The notes under the pieces are model-generated. The model saw only the letters and a program-made list of their open reading frames with translations, had not been told where the DNA came from and searched no databases. A DNA stretch of 64,000 bases from Segatella buccae ATCC 33574 (GTDB lineage: Bacteria > Bacteroidota > Bacteroidia > Bacteroidales > Bacteroidaceae): positions 2,104,329 through 2,168,328 of the forward strand of contig NZ_GL586311.1 in assembly GCF_000184945.1 (NCBI RefSeq), given 5' to 3'. The translations under genes were made by a program, and so were the position numbers. Below are positions 27,305 through 36,176 of this stretch, one piece after another; within the stretch, counting starts at the first letter, position 1; each line of letters begins with the position of its first letter.

Positions 27305-28348
27305 ATGAAACAGATAAAGTCGATACTTCTCCTGCTGATGGTTGCACTATTGCCTTTGCAGCTTTATGCAGACAATAAAGAGGAGGGCGAACTGAATATT
27401 CCCGAGATAGTGCTTGAGCATTTGTCCGATTCATACGAATGGCATATTGCATCTTACGAAGGTAGGCATCTCAGTCTTCCGTTGCCTATTATCGTGCGGA
27501 GTTCTGCTACTGGCGAGTGGCATTTCTGTACTGTTCATAGTTTGCCTCAGGGATTTTATTTTGATGGTGCTCATCATGGTAAGATATATGAGAGAATGTC
27601 TGACGGAAGTTGTGTCCGCCCACTTGATTTAAGCATTACCAAAGCTGTAGCACAAATATGGATTGTCGTGCTTGTTCTTATCACAGTATTCCTTTCATGT
27701 GCCCGTTGGTATAAGCGGCGAGACGAGACAAGCGAGGCCCCAAGTGGATTTGTCGGTGCAGTGGAAATGATTGTTATGACCATTCATGATGATGTCATCA
27801 AATCATCTGTGGGTGAAAGCCAATATCGGAAGTATGCTCCTTATCTGCTTACCGTGTTTTTCTTTATCCTCGCATGTAATCTGATCGGACTGATTCCCGT
27901 CTTTCCCGGAGGGGCTAATGTGACAGGCAATATCAATGTCACGTTGTTTTTAGCTCTGTGTACCATGATTGCGATCAATCTTTTCGGCAATAAGGAATAT
28001 TGGAAGGATATATTTTGGCCGCACGTTCCGGTGTTCCTCAAGGTCCCCATACCACTAATGCCTGTCATAGAACTGTTTGGGGTATTCACAAAACCTTTTG
28101 CCTTGATGATTCGTCTTTTCGCCAATATGATGGCCGGTCATGCAGTTATATTGAGTTTCACATGTGTGATTTTTCTCGGTTGGTCAATTGGTGTAGGTTA
28201 TGGTATCGGACTTAATGCTTTCAGCATCATCATGCTGCTTTTCATGAATTGCCTCGAACTCCTAGTCGCTTTCGTACAAGCTTATGTGTTCACGCTTCTT
28301 AGTGCAGTGTTCATCGGACTTGCTCATAAAGAGGAGGGAGCAGAATAG
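27305..28348 (+). CDS. atpB: F0 ATP synthase subunit a
   Basis: A 347-residue membrane subunit. The N-terminus has a cleavable-looking signal (MKQIKSILLLLMVALLPLQLYA) and about 90 residues of periplasmic sequence, followed by the conserved membrane domain: LIGLIPVFPGGANVTGN, PVIELFGVFTKPFALMIRLF with the essential arginine in IRLFANMMAGH, and FVQAYVFTLLSAVFIG. The extended N-terminal region is usual for Bacteroidetes subunit a. It provides the proton half-channels against the c ring. Confidence 0.96.
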   Translation: MKQIKSILLLLMVALLPLQLYADNKEEGELNIPEIVLEHLSDSYEWHIASYEGRHLSLPLPIIVRSSATGEWHFCTVHSLPQGFYFDGAHHGKIYERMSDGSCVRPLDLSITKAVAQIWIVVLVLITVFLSCARWYKRRDETSEAPSGFVGAVEMIVMTIHDDVIKSSVGESQYRKYAPYLLTVFFFILACNLIGLIPVFPGGANVTGNINVTLFLALCTMIAINLFGNKEYWKDIFWPHVPVFLKVPIPLMPVIELFGVFTKPFALMIRLFANMMAGHAVILSFTCVIFLGWSIGVGYGIGLNAFSIIMLLFMNCLELLVAFVQAYVFTLLSAVFIGLAHKEEGAE

Positions 28349-28440
28349 TTGGGTGAGTAAAAAGATGTTAGATGAGTCTGATTCATTATTTCAAAAAACA
28401 AGAATTTAAACAAATAAAATCAATAACGAATAAAATTTAG

Positions 28441-28683
<243 letters not shown>

Positions 28684-28697
28684 TAAGAAAGTAGCTA

Positions 28698-29216
28698 ATG
28701 GAGAATTTGCCATCAATATTGACGCCTGACCTTGGCCTCTTGTTTTGGATGCTTTTGGCGTTTTTGGTGGTCTTTGGTGTACTTGCAAAATTTGGTTTTC
28801 CCGCCATCATCAATATGGTGGAGGAGCGCAAGAAGTATATTGACGAAAGTCTGCGCAAGGCACATGAGGCCTCAGAGCGTCTTGAGAATATCAAGCAGGA
28901 AGGTGAATCCATGTTGAAGGAGGCACGTGAGAAGCAGGCTCAAATAATGAAGGAGGCTGCCGGCACCCGCGACGCCATCGTTGAGAATGCGCAGGAAAAG
29001 GCACGCGAAGAGAGTGCCCGGCTTCTCTCTGATGCCAAGCGGCAGATCGAGAGCGAGAAGCAGAACGCCATTCGTGATATCCGTATGCAGGTGGCAGAGC
29101 TGAGTGTCCAGATAGCTGAAAAGATTCTTCGTGAGAAGTTGTCCTCCGATGACAAGCAAATGGATATGGTTGACCGGCTGCTGGATGAGGTTTCTGTAAA
29201 AAAGAATAAAGATTAA
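28698..29216 (+). CDS. atpF: F0 ATP synthase subunit b
   Basis: A 172-residue stator subunit: one N-terminal membrane helix (LGLLFWMLLAFLVVFGVLAKF) followed by a long charged amphipathic helix (VEERKKYIDESLRKAHEASE through KLSSDDKQMDMVDRLLDE) that forms the peripheral stalk dimer and contacts subunit delta. It is 14 bp after atpE. Confidence 0.96.
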   Translation: MENLPSILTPDLGLLFWMLLAFLVVFGVLAKFGFPAIINMVEERKKYIDESLRKAHEASERLENIKQEGESMLKEAREKQAQIMKEAAGTRDAIVENAQEKAREESARLLSDAKRQIESEKQNAIRDIRMQVAELSVQIAEKILREKLSSDDKQMDMVDRLLDEVSVKKNKD

Positions 29217-29226
29217 CTTGTAAGCT

Positions 29227-29763
29227 ATGGATTTAGGTGTAATATCAGTTCGATATGCCCGTGCCCTGCTTAAAAGTGCTATTGCTGAAAAGCAGGAATA
29301 TGAGCTCTATCAAAGTATGCAGTCTTTGGCGGAGAGCTATGTCAATGTGCCTGAACTGAGATTTACGATAGACAATCCCATGCTATCTAAAGAAGCGAAG
29401 CAGACTGTGCTTGAAACAGCCTGCGGAAACAACGTGAATCAACTTACAAAGAGATTCATCGCGCTTGTTTTGAAAGAGGGAAGGGAGAAAGCCTTGCAAT
29501 TCATGGCTGCATCGTATATTACTCTTTATAGGAAACATAACAATATCACCAGCAGCAGACTTGTCACCGCCTCTACAGTTGATACTGCAACAGAGCAGAA
29601 AGTGATACGATTGGTGGAGGACAACACGCAGGGGACTGTAGAGTTTCATGCTGAAGTGGATCCTGAGATCATTGGTGGGTTCATCTTGGAATACGATACA
29701 TACCGCATGGATGCCAGTGTGAAGTCTAAACTTCGTCGTATCCTCACAGAACTTAAAAAATAA
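29227..29763 (+). CDS. atpH: F1 ATP synthase subunit delta
   Basis: A 178-residue OSCP/delta protein: [19 protein letters not shown] at the N-terminus, the helical bundle to about residue 105, and the C-terminal domain with [21 protein letters not shown], the family signature. It ties the peripheral stalk to the top of the alpha/beta hexamer. It lies 10 bp after atpF and 5 bp before atpA. Confidence 0.95.
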   Translation: MDLGVISVRYARALLKSAIAEKQEYELYQSMQSLAESYVNVPELRFTIDNPMLSKEAKQTVLETACGNNVNQLTKRFIALVLKEGREKALQFMAASYITLYRKHNNITSSRLVTASTVDTATEQKVIRLVEDNTQGTVEFHAEVDPEIIGGFILEYDTYRMDASVKSKLRRILTELKK

Positions 29764-29768
29764 ATAAA

Positions 29769-31355
29769 ATGTCAGATAAAATAAAACCAAGCGAAGTGTC
29801 TGAGGTGTTGCTCCAGCAACTCCGACAAATCAATGGTGACGATCAGTTTGATGAAGTCGGTACAGTGCTTACCGTCAGCGATGGTGTAGCGCGTATTTAT
29901 GGTCTTCGCAATGCAGAAGCCAATGAACTTCTTGAGTTTGAAAACGGCACCATGGCTATTGTGATGAACTTGGAGGAAGACAATGTCGGTTGCATTCTCC
30001 TCGGGCCTACAGCCGGAATCAAGGAGGGACAATCCGTAAAGCGCACCCATCGCATTGCTTCCATTCAGGTCAATGACAATTTCCTTGGCCGCGTGGTAAA
30101 TCCATTGGGACAGGCTATTGACGGACTAGGCGATATTGATCTTACCGGCGCGTTTGAGATGCCCCTCGATCGTAAAGCCCCCGGCGTAATCTATCGTCAG
30201 CCGGTGAAGGAGCCACTCCAAACGGGATTGAAGGCTGTCGACTCGATGATACCTATCGGCCGTGGCCAGCGTGAGCTTATCATTGGTGACCGCCAGACCG
30301 GCAAGACGGCTATTGCGGTTGATGCCATTATCAATCAGAAGAGTTTCTATGAGGCCGGCAATCCGGTATATTGCATCTATGTGGCTATCGGCCAGAAGGC
30401 TTCGACTGTAGCCACACTCGTGCAGACATTGAAGGAGCATGGAGCGCTTCCTTATACCATCATCGTAAGTGCTACGGCTGCAGACCCTGCTGCCATGCAA
30501 TATTACGCACCATTTGCCGGTGCTGCCATAGGGGAGTATTTCCGAGATCGCGGTCTGTCGGCTCTTGTTGTTTATGATGACTTGAGCAAACAGGCTGTGG
30601 CTTATCGTGAAGTGTCTTTGATTCTCCGTCGTCCTTCCGGTCGTGAGGCCTATCCCGGTGATGTGTTCTATCTTCATTCCCGCTTGTTGGAACGAGCTGC
30701 CCGCATCAACGACCAGCAGGAAGTGGCAGAGCAGATGAACGATTTGCCCGAGTGCATGAAAGGTCATGTGCGTGGTGGTGGCTCTCTTACGGCGCTTCCA
30801 ATCATTGAGACACAGGCCGGTGATGTTTCTGCGTATATTCCCACGAATGTCATTTCCATTACCGACGGGCAGATTTATTTGGAAACCAATCTTTTCAACC
30901 AAGGTTTCCGTCCTGCCATCAATGTCGGCATCTCTGTATCCCGTGTGGGTGGTTCCGCACAAATCAAGAGCATGAAGAAGGTTGCAGGCACATTGAAGAT
31001 CGACCAAGCTCAATATCGTGAACTTGAGGCGTTCTCCAAGTTCTCAAGTGATATGGATGCCGTGACGGCCATGACCCTTGATCGTGGCCGCAAGAACAAT
31101 CAGTTGCTTATTCAACCTCAATATTCACCGATGCCCGTAGGAGAGCAGATTGCGATTCTCTATTGTGGCGTGCATGGGTTGATGCACGATGTTCCCGTGG
31201 ATAAAGTGCGAGAATGTCAGTCGCAGTTCTTGGACACCATGCGTTCCACCCATCAAAATGCACTTGATGTTTTAGGAGGCGGAGGGCTGACTGATGAGGT
31301 CATCAAGGTCATCGAAGATACAATGGCCAACGTTGTCGGACAGTTCAAATCATGA
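29769..31355 (+). CDS. atpA: F1 ATP synthase subunit alpha
   Basis: A 528-residue non-catalytic nucleotide-binding subunit. Walker [39 protein letters not shown], the [25 protein letters not shown] segment, and the arginine finger region [14 protein letters not shown] are all present. The length is close to the usual 505-525. Confidence 0.98.
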   Translation: MSDKIKPSEVSEVLLQQLRQINGDDQFDEVGTVLTVSDGVARIYGLRNAEANELLEFENGTMAIVMNLEEDNVGCILLGPTAGIKEGQSVKRTHRIASIQVNDNFLGRVVNPLGQAIDGLGDIDLTGAFEMPLDRKAPGVIYRQPVKEPLQTGLKAVDSMIPIGRGQRELIIGDRQTGKTAIAVDAIINQKSFYEAGNPVYCIYVAIGQKASTVATLVQTLKEHGALPYTIIVSATAADPAAMQYYAPFAGAAIGEYFRDRGLSALVVYDDLSKQAVAYREVSLILRRPSGREAYPGDVFYLHSRLLERAARINDQQEVAEQMNDLPECMKGHVRGGGSLTALPIIETQAGDVSAYIPTNVISITDGQIYLETNLFNQGFRPAINVGISVSRVGGSAQIKSMKKVAGTLKIDQAQYRELEAFSKFSSDMDAVTAMTLDRGRKNNQLLIQPQYSPMPVGEQIAILYCGVHGLMHDVPVDKVRECQSQFLDTMRSTHQNALDVLGGGGLTDEVIKVIEDTMANVVGQFKS

Positions 31356-31389
31356 TTATCTCCCGGTTTGCTAATCATAAATAAATATT

Positions 31390-32361
31390 ATGCCATCATT
31401 AAAAGAGATTAAGACGCGTATCTCCAGTGTCAACAGCACTCGTAAGATTACGAGTGCCATGAAGATGGTTGCTTCGAGTAAGCTTCATCATGCACAAGTT
31501 GCCATTCAGAATATGTTGCCATACGAAACTTTGTTGGAGCATATCCTGAAGAGTTTTCTTGTGTCGACACCTGATGCACAGAGTCCGTTGGAGATGTCTC
31601 ATCCTGAGATCAAACGTGTTGCATTGGTCGTTTTTAGTTCCAACAGCTCGCTCTGTGGCGGATTCAATGCCAATATTCTGAAGATGATGCAGCAGGCTAT
31701 TGATGATTACAAGGCTCAAGGCGTTGGAGAAATTGTGGTATATCCTATTGGTCGCAAGGTGGCTGAGAAGGTCCAGAAACTCGGCTTGAAATCGGGAGGC
31801 GACTTTGTGGAACTGGCCGATAAGCCCAATTCTGCCCAATGTGCTGCCATAGCAAGGGAACTTGAAGAAAAGTTTCTTTCTGGTGAACTTGACAAAGTAG
31901 ACTTGATTTACCACCATTTCAAGAGTGCCGGAACTCAAATATTGACCAGTAAGACTTTTCTTCCGATCGATCTTTCAACAGAAACTCTTGGAGCGGAAAA
32001 TGACAGGGATCTGACTTCCAATGTCACTACAGCCAAGGCTCAGGAATATCTTCGCAAGAAACAAGCACGACAGGGAAAAGGGGTTAAAGAGGCGGTTCCG
32101 CTTAATGACAACTTTATTGTTGAGCCAGATATGGAGACCGTACTGCAATCGCTTATCCCCAAGCTGTTGCACCACATGGTCTACACGGCATTGCTTGATA
32201 GTCAGGCAAGCGAACATGCGGCACGTATGGTGGCTATGCAAACAGCTACCGACAATGCGAACGAATTGTTGCGCGACTTGAACTTGCAGTATAACAAGAG
32301 TCGCCAGCAGGCCATTACAAACGAATTGCTTGATATAGTCGGTGGCTCTGTCAATAACTGA
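31390..32361 (+). CDS. atpG: F1 ATP synthase subunit gamma
   Basis: A 323-residue central-stalk subunit: N-terminal SLKEIKTRISSVNSTRKITSAMKMVASSKL and C-terminal SEHAARMVAMQTATDNANELLRDL form the coiled coil that rotates inside the hexamer. A middle segment of extra residues (about 195-225, RKKQARQGKGVKEAVPLNDN) makes it longer than the E. coli protein (287). It is the last gene of the operon, followed by a strong terminator. Confidence 0.97.
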   Translation: MPSLKEIKTRISSVNSTRKITSAMKMVASSKLHHAQVAIQNMLPYETLLEHILKSFLVSTPDAQSPLEMSHPEIKRVALVVFSSNSSLCGGFNANILKMMQQAIDDYKAQGVGEIVVYPIGRKVAEKVQKLGLKSGGDFVELADKPNSAQCAAIARELEEKFLSGELDKVDLIYHHFKSAGTQILTSKTFLPIDLSTETLGAENDRDLTSNVTTAKAQEYLRKKQARQGKGVKEAVPLNDNFIVEPDMETVLQSLIPKLLHHMVYTALLDSQASEHAARMVAMQTATDNANELLRDLNLQYNKSRQQAITNELLDIVGGSVNN

Positions 32362-32403
32362 CCAATAGCCTTTCCCTGTCAGAGAAGTTTAAGTACACAA
32401 ATA

Positions 32404-32438
32404 AAAAATCCCGATAGGTTTTGCCTATCGGGATTTTT
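32404..32438. terminator. Bidirectional terminator, ATP synthase operon / acidic protein gene
   Basis: A perfect 15-bp stem AAAAATCCCGATAGG / CCTATCGGGATTTTT around a 5-nt loop. T-runs exist on both strands, so it can end atpG transcription and that of the convergent gene at 32476. Confidence 0.93.
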
Positions 32439-32475
32439 GTATATTGTGGTTCGTTTCATTATTCCGTTTGCCAAA

Positions 32476-33291
32476 TCAATAGTTATCGTCATCGGCTACA
32501 TCTTCTGCCTCAAGGCTGAGGTCTTCGGGATTGGTGTCAAAGGTGGTTCTGTAGCTTTCCTCCGTGAGTTTGTCTTCGTCGAAAGCATCATCCTCTTCGT
32601 CCACATCATTGTAGTGATCTTCTATCTCGGGAACATCTTCATCGTCATCCTCTTGTTCTGCCAGCTCGTCAAGCTGATCAAGTTCATCCTCGTCATCAAA
32701 CTTGATCTTTGTCTTCTCTACTTCAGGCTTTTCTTTGGCAAAGATGGCTTCAACCCATGTGCCTTTAGGCACTTCCAACACCTCGAATCCATCATCCACC
32801 TTTTTCTGGTAGAGTCCTCCGGCCTTATGGAGTCTGTCTTTCGGAAGCGTTGTGGTGCTGATGTCAAAGCCACTCGTAATAATGTCTTGTAAACTTTGGC
32901 TTAGGCTGTCCCAGCCTCCACCGAAGTTGCGTTCGAGCACTTCGATGAGTTTGCGTGCGGATATGTGGTGGATGTTCTCGTAGGTGAGGTCGGTTACCCG
33001 CATGATGGGACGTTTCTTAATCGCCCATTTATCTTTGTTGGCATCATCGATCTTAAAAGAACCAATTTTAAAACCGCGTTCTTCATATTTTTTAATGACC
33101 TCAGGCTTATCGATTTTTACGATTTCCAAATCAAAAGCACTCTTAATAACGTCCATGTAATGACGTTGGTTATCTTTCAAATCAGCGTCTTTCTCTGCCG
33201 CTTCCCACATTCGGAAGATGTCGTTTTCCTGAACATCCCAAATATTGCTCTTATTCAATGTCTTAAGAGTTAATGATTTTTCTTTCTTCAT
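32476..33291 (-). CDS. Highly acidic protein of unknown function
   Basis: A 271-residue soluble protein. The first 185 residues look folded (SNIWDVQENDIFRMWEAAEK, LTYENIHHISARKLIEVLER, GGGWDSLSQSLQDIITSGFD). The last 80 are extremely acidic and low-complexity (runs of D and E, such as EDELDQLDELAEQEDDDEDV). I do not recognise the family. The acidic tail could mimic nucleic acid or bind a basic partner, but that is inference. The start is placed at 33291 because the promoter at 33323-33330 lies within the longer frame. Confidence 0.8.
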   Translation of the reverse strand: MKKEKSLTLKTLNKSNIWDVQENDIFRMWEAAEKDADLKDNQRHYMDVIKSAFDLEIVKIDKPEVIKKYEERGFKIGSFKIDDANKDKWAIKKRPIMRVTDLTYENIHHISARKLIEVLERNFGGGWDSLSQSLQDIITSGFDISTTTLPKDRLHKAGGLYQKKVDDGFEVLEVPKGTWVEAIFAKEKPEVEKTKIKFDDEDELDQLDELAEQEDDDEDVPEIEDHYNDVDEEDDAFDEDKLTEESYRTTFDTNPEDLSLEAEDVADDDNY

Positions 33292-33322
33292 ATATAGCTT
33301 GTATGTTATTTCCTCGTTGTTG

Positions 33323-33330
33323 CAAAAGTA
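33323..33330 (-). promoter_or_regulatory. Promoter -7 element of the acidic protein gene
   Basis: TACTTTTG followed by C on the minus strand, with the ATG 31 bp downstream. Confidence 0.65.
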
Positions 33331-33393
33331 AATAACAAATTCTAAATTCGCAAACTTTTGCATGAAAAAATTCATCGGAAACTCCTTTTTTTA

Positions 33394-33401
33394 TATCTTT
33401 G
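33394..33401 (+). promoter_or_regulatory. Near-leaderless promoter of the TPR gene
   Basis: TATCTTTG followed by CACGC and then ATG at 33407. The predicted transcript starts about 2 nt before the codon, as for the promoters at 12854 and 20618. Confidence 0.7.
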
Positions 33402-33406
33402 CACGC

Positions 33407-34111
33407 ATGGAAAAGTTATTTGAGAAATTGCTCTTTATCGTGCTGTTTTTTAGCTCCTCTTCTTTAAAAGGACAGGTGGACGGTTCCGATGCACATGTGC
33501 ATCTTCGCGATTCATTGGCCAAGGCAACAGAGATGTTGGCTTACAATCCGGACAGCATAGACTTGCGGTTGAAGAAAGTGGCATGGAATATCGAACTCGA
33601 ACAATGGGATTATGCCAAAGACGATTTGGACAAGGTGCTTTTCCTGAATCCAACAAATGTTGCGGGCCTCTTTTATCGTGCTTTTGTCAATGAGAAGCTG
33701 CATCGTTTTAAGTTTGCCCGACTTGATTATACCAATTTGCTAACCCTCGTTCCCGGTAACTTGGAAGCCCAATTAGGTTTGGCCCTGCTCAATCAGAAAG
33801 ACGGGCGTCTCACGGAAGCCTATGATGGAATAAACTCATTGGTGGAGCAGTTTCCCGATAGTGCCATTGTCTATGCTGCCCGTGCAGGTATAGAGAAAGA
33901 ACGGAATATGCCGGAGTTGGCAGAATATGATTTCTCCAAGGCATTGGAACTTGACGCGGATAATGTCGACTATCTGCTTAACCATTGTGACTTGTTGATT
34001 TTGCTTGGCAGAAAAGAGTCGGCTCTTTCAGATATCAACAGACTGGTTGCGCTTGGCGTCTCGCGCTCGTCGCTACGTAGTTTGTTGGACAGAATTAAGT
34101 CGCTTAAATGA
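33407..34111 (+). CDS. Secreted or periplasmic TPR protein
   Basis: A 234-residue protein with a signal-like hydrophobic N-terminus (MEKLFEKLLFIVLFFSSSSLKG) and at least four tetratricopeptide repeats (for example WDYAKDDLDKVLFLNPTNVAGLFYRA, PELAEYDFSKALELDADNVDYLL). It is probably a protein-protein scaffold in the periplasm; the partner is unknown. An ATG at 33362 exists in frame but lies upstream of the promoter, so the ATG at 33407 is used. Confidence 0.82.
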   Translation: MEKLFEKLLFIVLFFSSSSLKGQVDGSDAHVHLRDSLAKATEMLAYNPDSIDLRLKKVAWNIELEQWDYAKDDLDKVLFLNPTNVAGLFYRAFVNEKLHRFKFARLDYTNLLTLVPGNLEAQLGLALLNQKDGRLTEAYDGINSLVEQFPDSAIVYAARAGIEKERNMPELAEYDFSKALELDADNVDYLLNHCDLLILLGRKESALSDINRLVALGVSRSSLRSLLDRIKSLK

Positions 34112-34718
34112 CAGAGCATTTATTTACCGGTAGTGTTGGTATAGCTCTAAGCACGTAGTGAATCTGTCAGCATAATGTTGCCGAACGGCTGTGTGCCCAT
34201 TGTGAATGGTGTCTTTAGACTTATGGGAAATGGCATCAAGCCTATTTGGTAGTGGTGCATAGCCCTTGCACGCCCCGTGCGGAGGCCTTGCACCATCCGT
34301 TCGACAATCATGCGCGGCGCGTGCAAAAGCTCCGCACCATTCCGATGATGTGCATTCGGTGATGTTATTATTATGGCATGAGTTGTCGGACAAAGCCTCG
34401 ATATCTCGCCAAGTTTTTCCGAAGGTGGGATCTGTTTGTTTCGAAGAGGCTGGAGTCTGCCTCTCGGATCCCTTTTCCCATTTCCGGTTGCAAGGTTTGA
34501 GGGAGAAAGGTTTTTGCATTGACCATCTACCTTCTTTATGGTATTTTTGTCCTCTTTGATGATTTTTATGGGGTTCCAATTCTTGTTTTATGATGTTATT
34601 AACTATTTTTGCACCTCATAACGCGTGTGCATTGGCATTTTGCGATTAGTGATAATTAAAGTTTTCATCAATTGACCGCCCTGAATAGAATGGGCGAAAT
34701 TAAATTTAGCATCAAAAT
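34112..34718 (+). other. 607-bp intergenic region with palindromes and a promoter
   Basis: I see no convincing gene here. It holds an imperfect nested palindrome near 34252-34345 (TGGTGCA...TGCACCA around GCACG/CGTGC, followed by a related GCGTGCAAAAGCTCCGCACC segment) and the 8-mer TGTCAGCA (34165-34172). Near the right end is a promoter, TATTTTTG at 34604-34611, which would give the next gene a leader of about 105 nt containing a CGCCC/GGGCG hairpin. Confidence 0.5.
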
Positions 34719-35303
34719 ATGAAAGATCAGATCATTACCTTGCTGTCATTTGCAGCAAACTTAAAGGGCTTGGGACTCAAGCTCATCCGTATTGCCATCC
34801 TTGTTGTGTTTGTATGGATTGGCGGTCTTAAATTCACTCATTATGAGGCCGACGGTATTGTGCCTTTTGTGGCTAACAGTCCTTTCATGAGTTTCTTCTA
34901 TGCCAAAGAGGCTCCGGAATATAAAGACTACAAGAACAAAGAGGGCGAATTGGTGCCCAAAAACAGGGCGTGGCACGAGACCAACCGCACCTATGTATTC
35001 TCGTATGGCCTTGGCATTCTCATCATGAGTATTGGAATCTTGGTGTTCTTGGGCATCTTTACTCCCAAAATCGGTATATTTGGAGACCTTTTGGCGATAA
35101 TCATGACCATTGGCACTCTGTCGTTTCTTGTCACAACGCCCGAATGCTGGGTACCGGATCTAGGAAGTGGCGAACATGGATTTCCACTATTGTCCGGAGC
35201 CGGACGGCTGGTCATCAAGGATACGGTCATCTTGGCCGGGGCCGTGACATTGTTGTCCGATTCCGCCCGGCGGCTGCTGGAGCAGTTGAAAACGCGTAAT
35301 TAG
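34719..35303 (+). CDS. DUF417 family inner-membrane protein (YkgB/RclC-like)
   Basis: A 194-residue protein with four hydrophobic segments. Family features: IRIAILVVFVWIGGLKFTHYEADGIVPFVANSPFMSF at the N-terminus, GLGILIMSIGILVFLGIF, SFLVTTPECWVPDLG, and GAGRLVIKDTVILAGAVTLL. E. coli RclC of this family helps survive reactive chlorine; whether this protein does so is not known. It is a single-gene unit between its promoter at 34604 and a shared terminator. Confidence 0.9.
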   Translation: MKDQIITLLSFAANLKGLGLKLIRIAILVVFVWIGGLKFTHYEADGIVPFVANSPFMSFFYAKEAPEYKDYKNKEGELVPKNRAWHETNRTYVFSYGLGILIMSIGILVFLGIFTPKIGIFGDLLAIIMTIGTLSFLVTTPECWVPDLGSGEHGFPLLSGAGRLVIKDTVILAGAVTLLSDSARRLLEQLKTRN

Positions 35304-35321
35304 ATTTGGGCAAGCAAAAGA

Positions 35322-35366
35322 AAAAGGACCAAACGGGATTGGAAAATCCTCCCGTTTGGTCCTTTT
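35322..35366. terminator. Bidirectional terminator, DUF417 gene / nudC
   Basis: A 16-17 bp perfect stem AAAAGGACCAAACGGGA / TCCCGTTTGGTCCTTTT around an 11-nt loop, with T-runs usable on both strands between two convergent genes. Confidence 0.92.
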
Positions 35367-35386
35367 GTTTTAAGGTAAAGATGGCA

Positions 35387-36160
35387 TTATGAGTTCTCCA
35401 GCCAGTCATCCAATATCATCCTTGCGATGCTCAGTTTCTCGGGAATAGTAGGCAAATGGTCTTTGGTGAACCATGCGCCTTTGTTCAGTTCCTCCCTCTG
35501 CAAGCGCACTTCGCCACTTTCGTAGTCGGCATTGAAGCCCACCATGAGCCCGCAAGGATAGGGCCATGGCTGCGAACCAAAATATCTGATGTTCTTGATT
35601 GTAAGGCCCGTTTCCTCCATCACCTCTCGCCTCACCGCTTCCTCAAGGTTTTCTCCGGTCTCTACAAATCCCGCTACGAGTCCATAAAAGTCTCCTTTGA
35701 AGTTGCGGGCATGAACCAATAGCACCTCTTCACCTCTATGAATGAGCACAATGATTGCGGTAGCCAGTTGTGGCCACACCTCTTTTCCGCAGTTGGTGCA
35801 TCGTTTGGAGATGTCGGTCTTCATCTCCATTGGTGCCCCGCACACCCCACAATATTGCGTGTTTCGGTCCCAATAAAGGAGCTCGTGGCATTTCCCGGCC
35901 TTGAGATATAGGATTTCCGAAAGTCGGTAGAAGGATGCTCTTAACCCGCACATTTGATACCGGGCGTCATTTGTGACGGGAGTGTCTATATAGAGTGTGC
36001 TGACCGGTGTCCCGTCATCCAATGGCGCGACAGACATAACATGGATGGAACTTTTTAATTCTACAGGTGCTTCTTCCGAATAGGGTATGGAGTAGGTATC
36101 GTCCGGTAGTCTCTCTAGCAGTAAGTCCATGCCGCAGAATACAAACCAAAGTCTTTTCAT
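35387..36160 (-). CDS. nudC: NAD+ diphosphatase / Nudix decapping-type hydrolase
   Basis: A 257-residue NudC-family enzyme. The zinc ribbon CGVCGAPMEMKTDISKRCTNC (Cys x4, about residues 104-125) is read as CxxC...CxxC. The Nudix box GFVETGENLEEAVRREVMEETG (about 165-187) is split over helix and loop, and the NudC-specific SQPWPYP motif (about 197) follows. It hydrolyses NAD(H) and can remove NAD caps from RNA. It is 16 bp downstream of the nucleotidase gene and cotranscribed with it, a sensible pairing for nucleotide recycling. Confidence 0.94.
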   Translation of the reverse strand: MKRLWFVFCGMDLLLERLPDDTYSIPYSEEAPVELKSSIHVMSVAPLDDGTPVSTLYIDTPVTNDARYQMCGLRASFYRLSEILYLKAGKCHELLYWDRNTQYCGVCGAPMEMKTDISKRCTNCGKEVWPQLATAIIVLIHRGEEVLLVHARNFKGDFYGLVAGFVETGENLEEAVRREVMEETGLTIKNIRYFGSQPWPYPCGLMVGFNADYESGEVRLQREELNKGAWFTKDHLPTIPEKLSIARMILDDWLENS

Positions 36161-36176
36161 TTTTCAGTCCCTTCCG

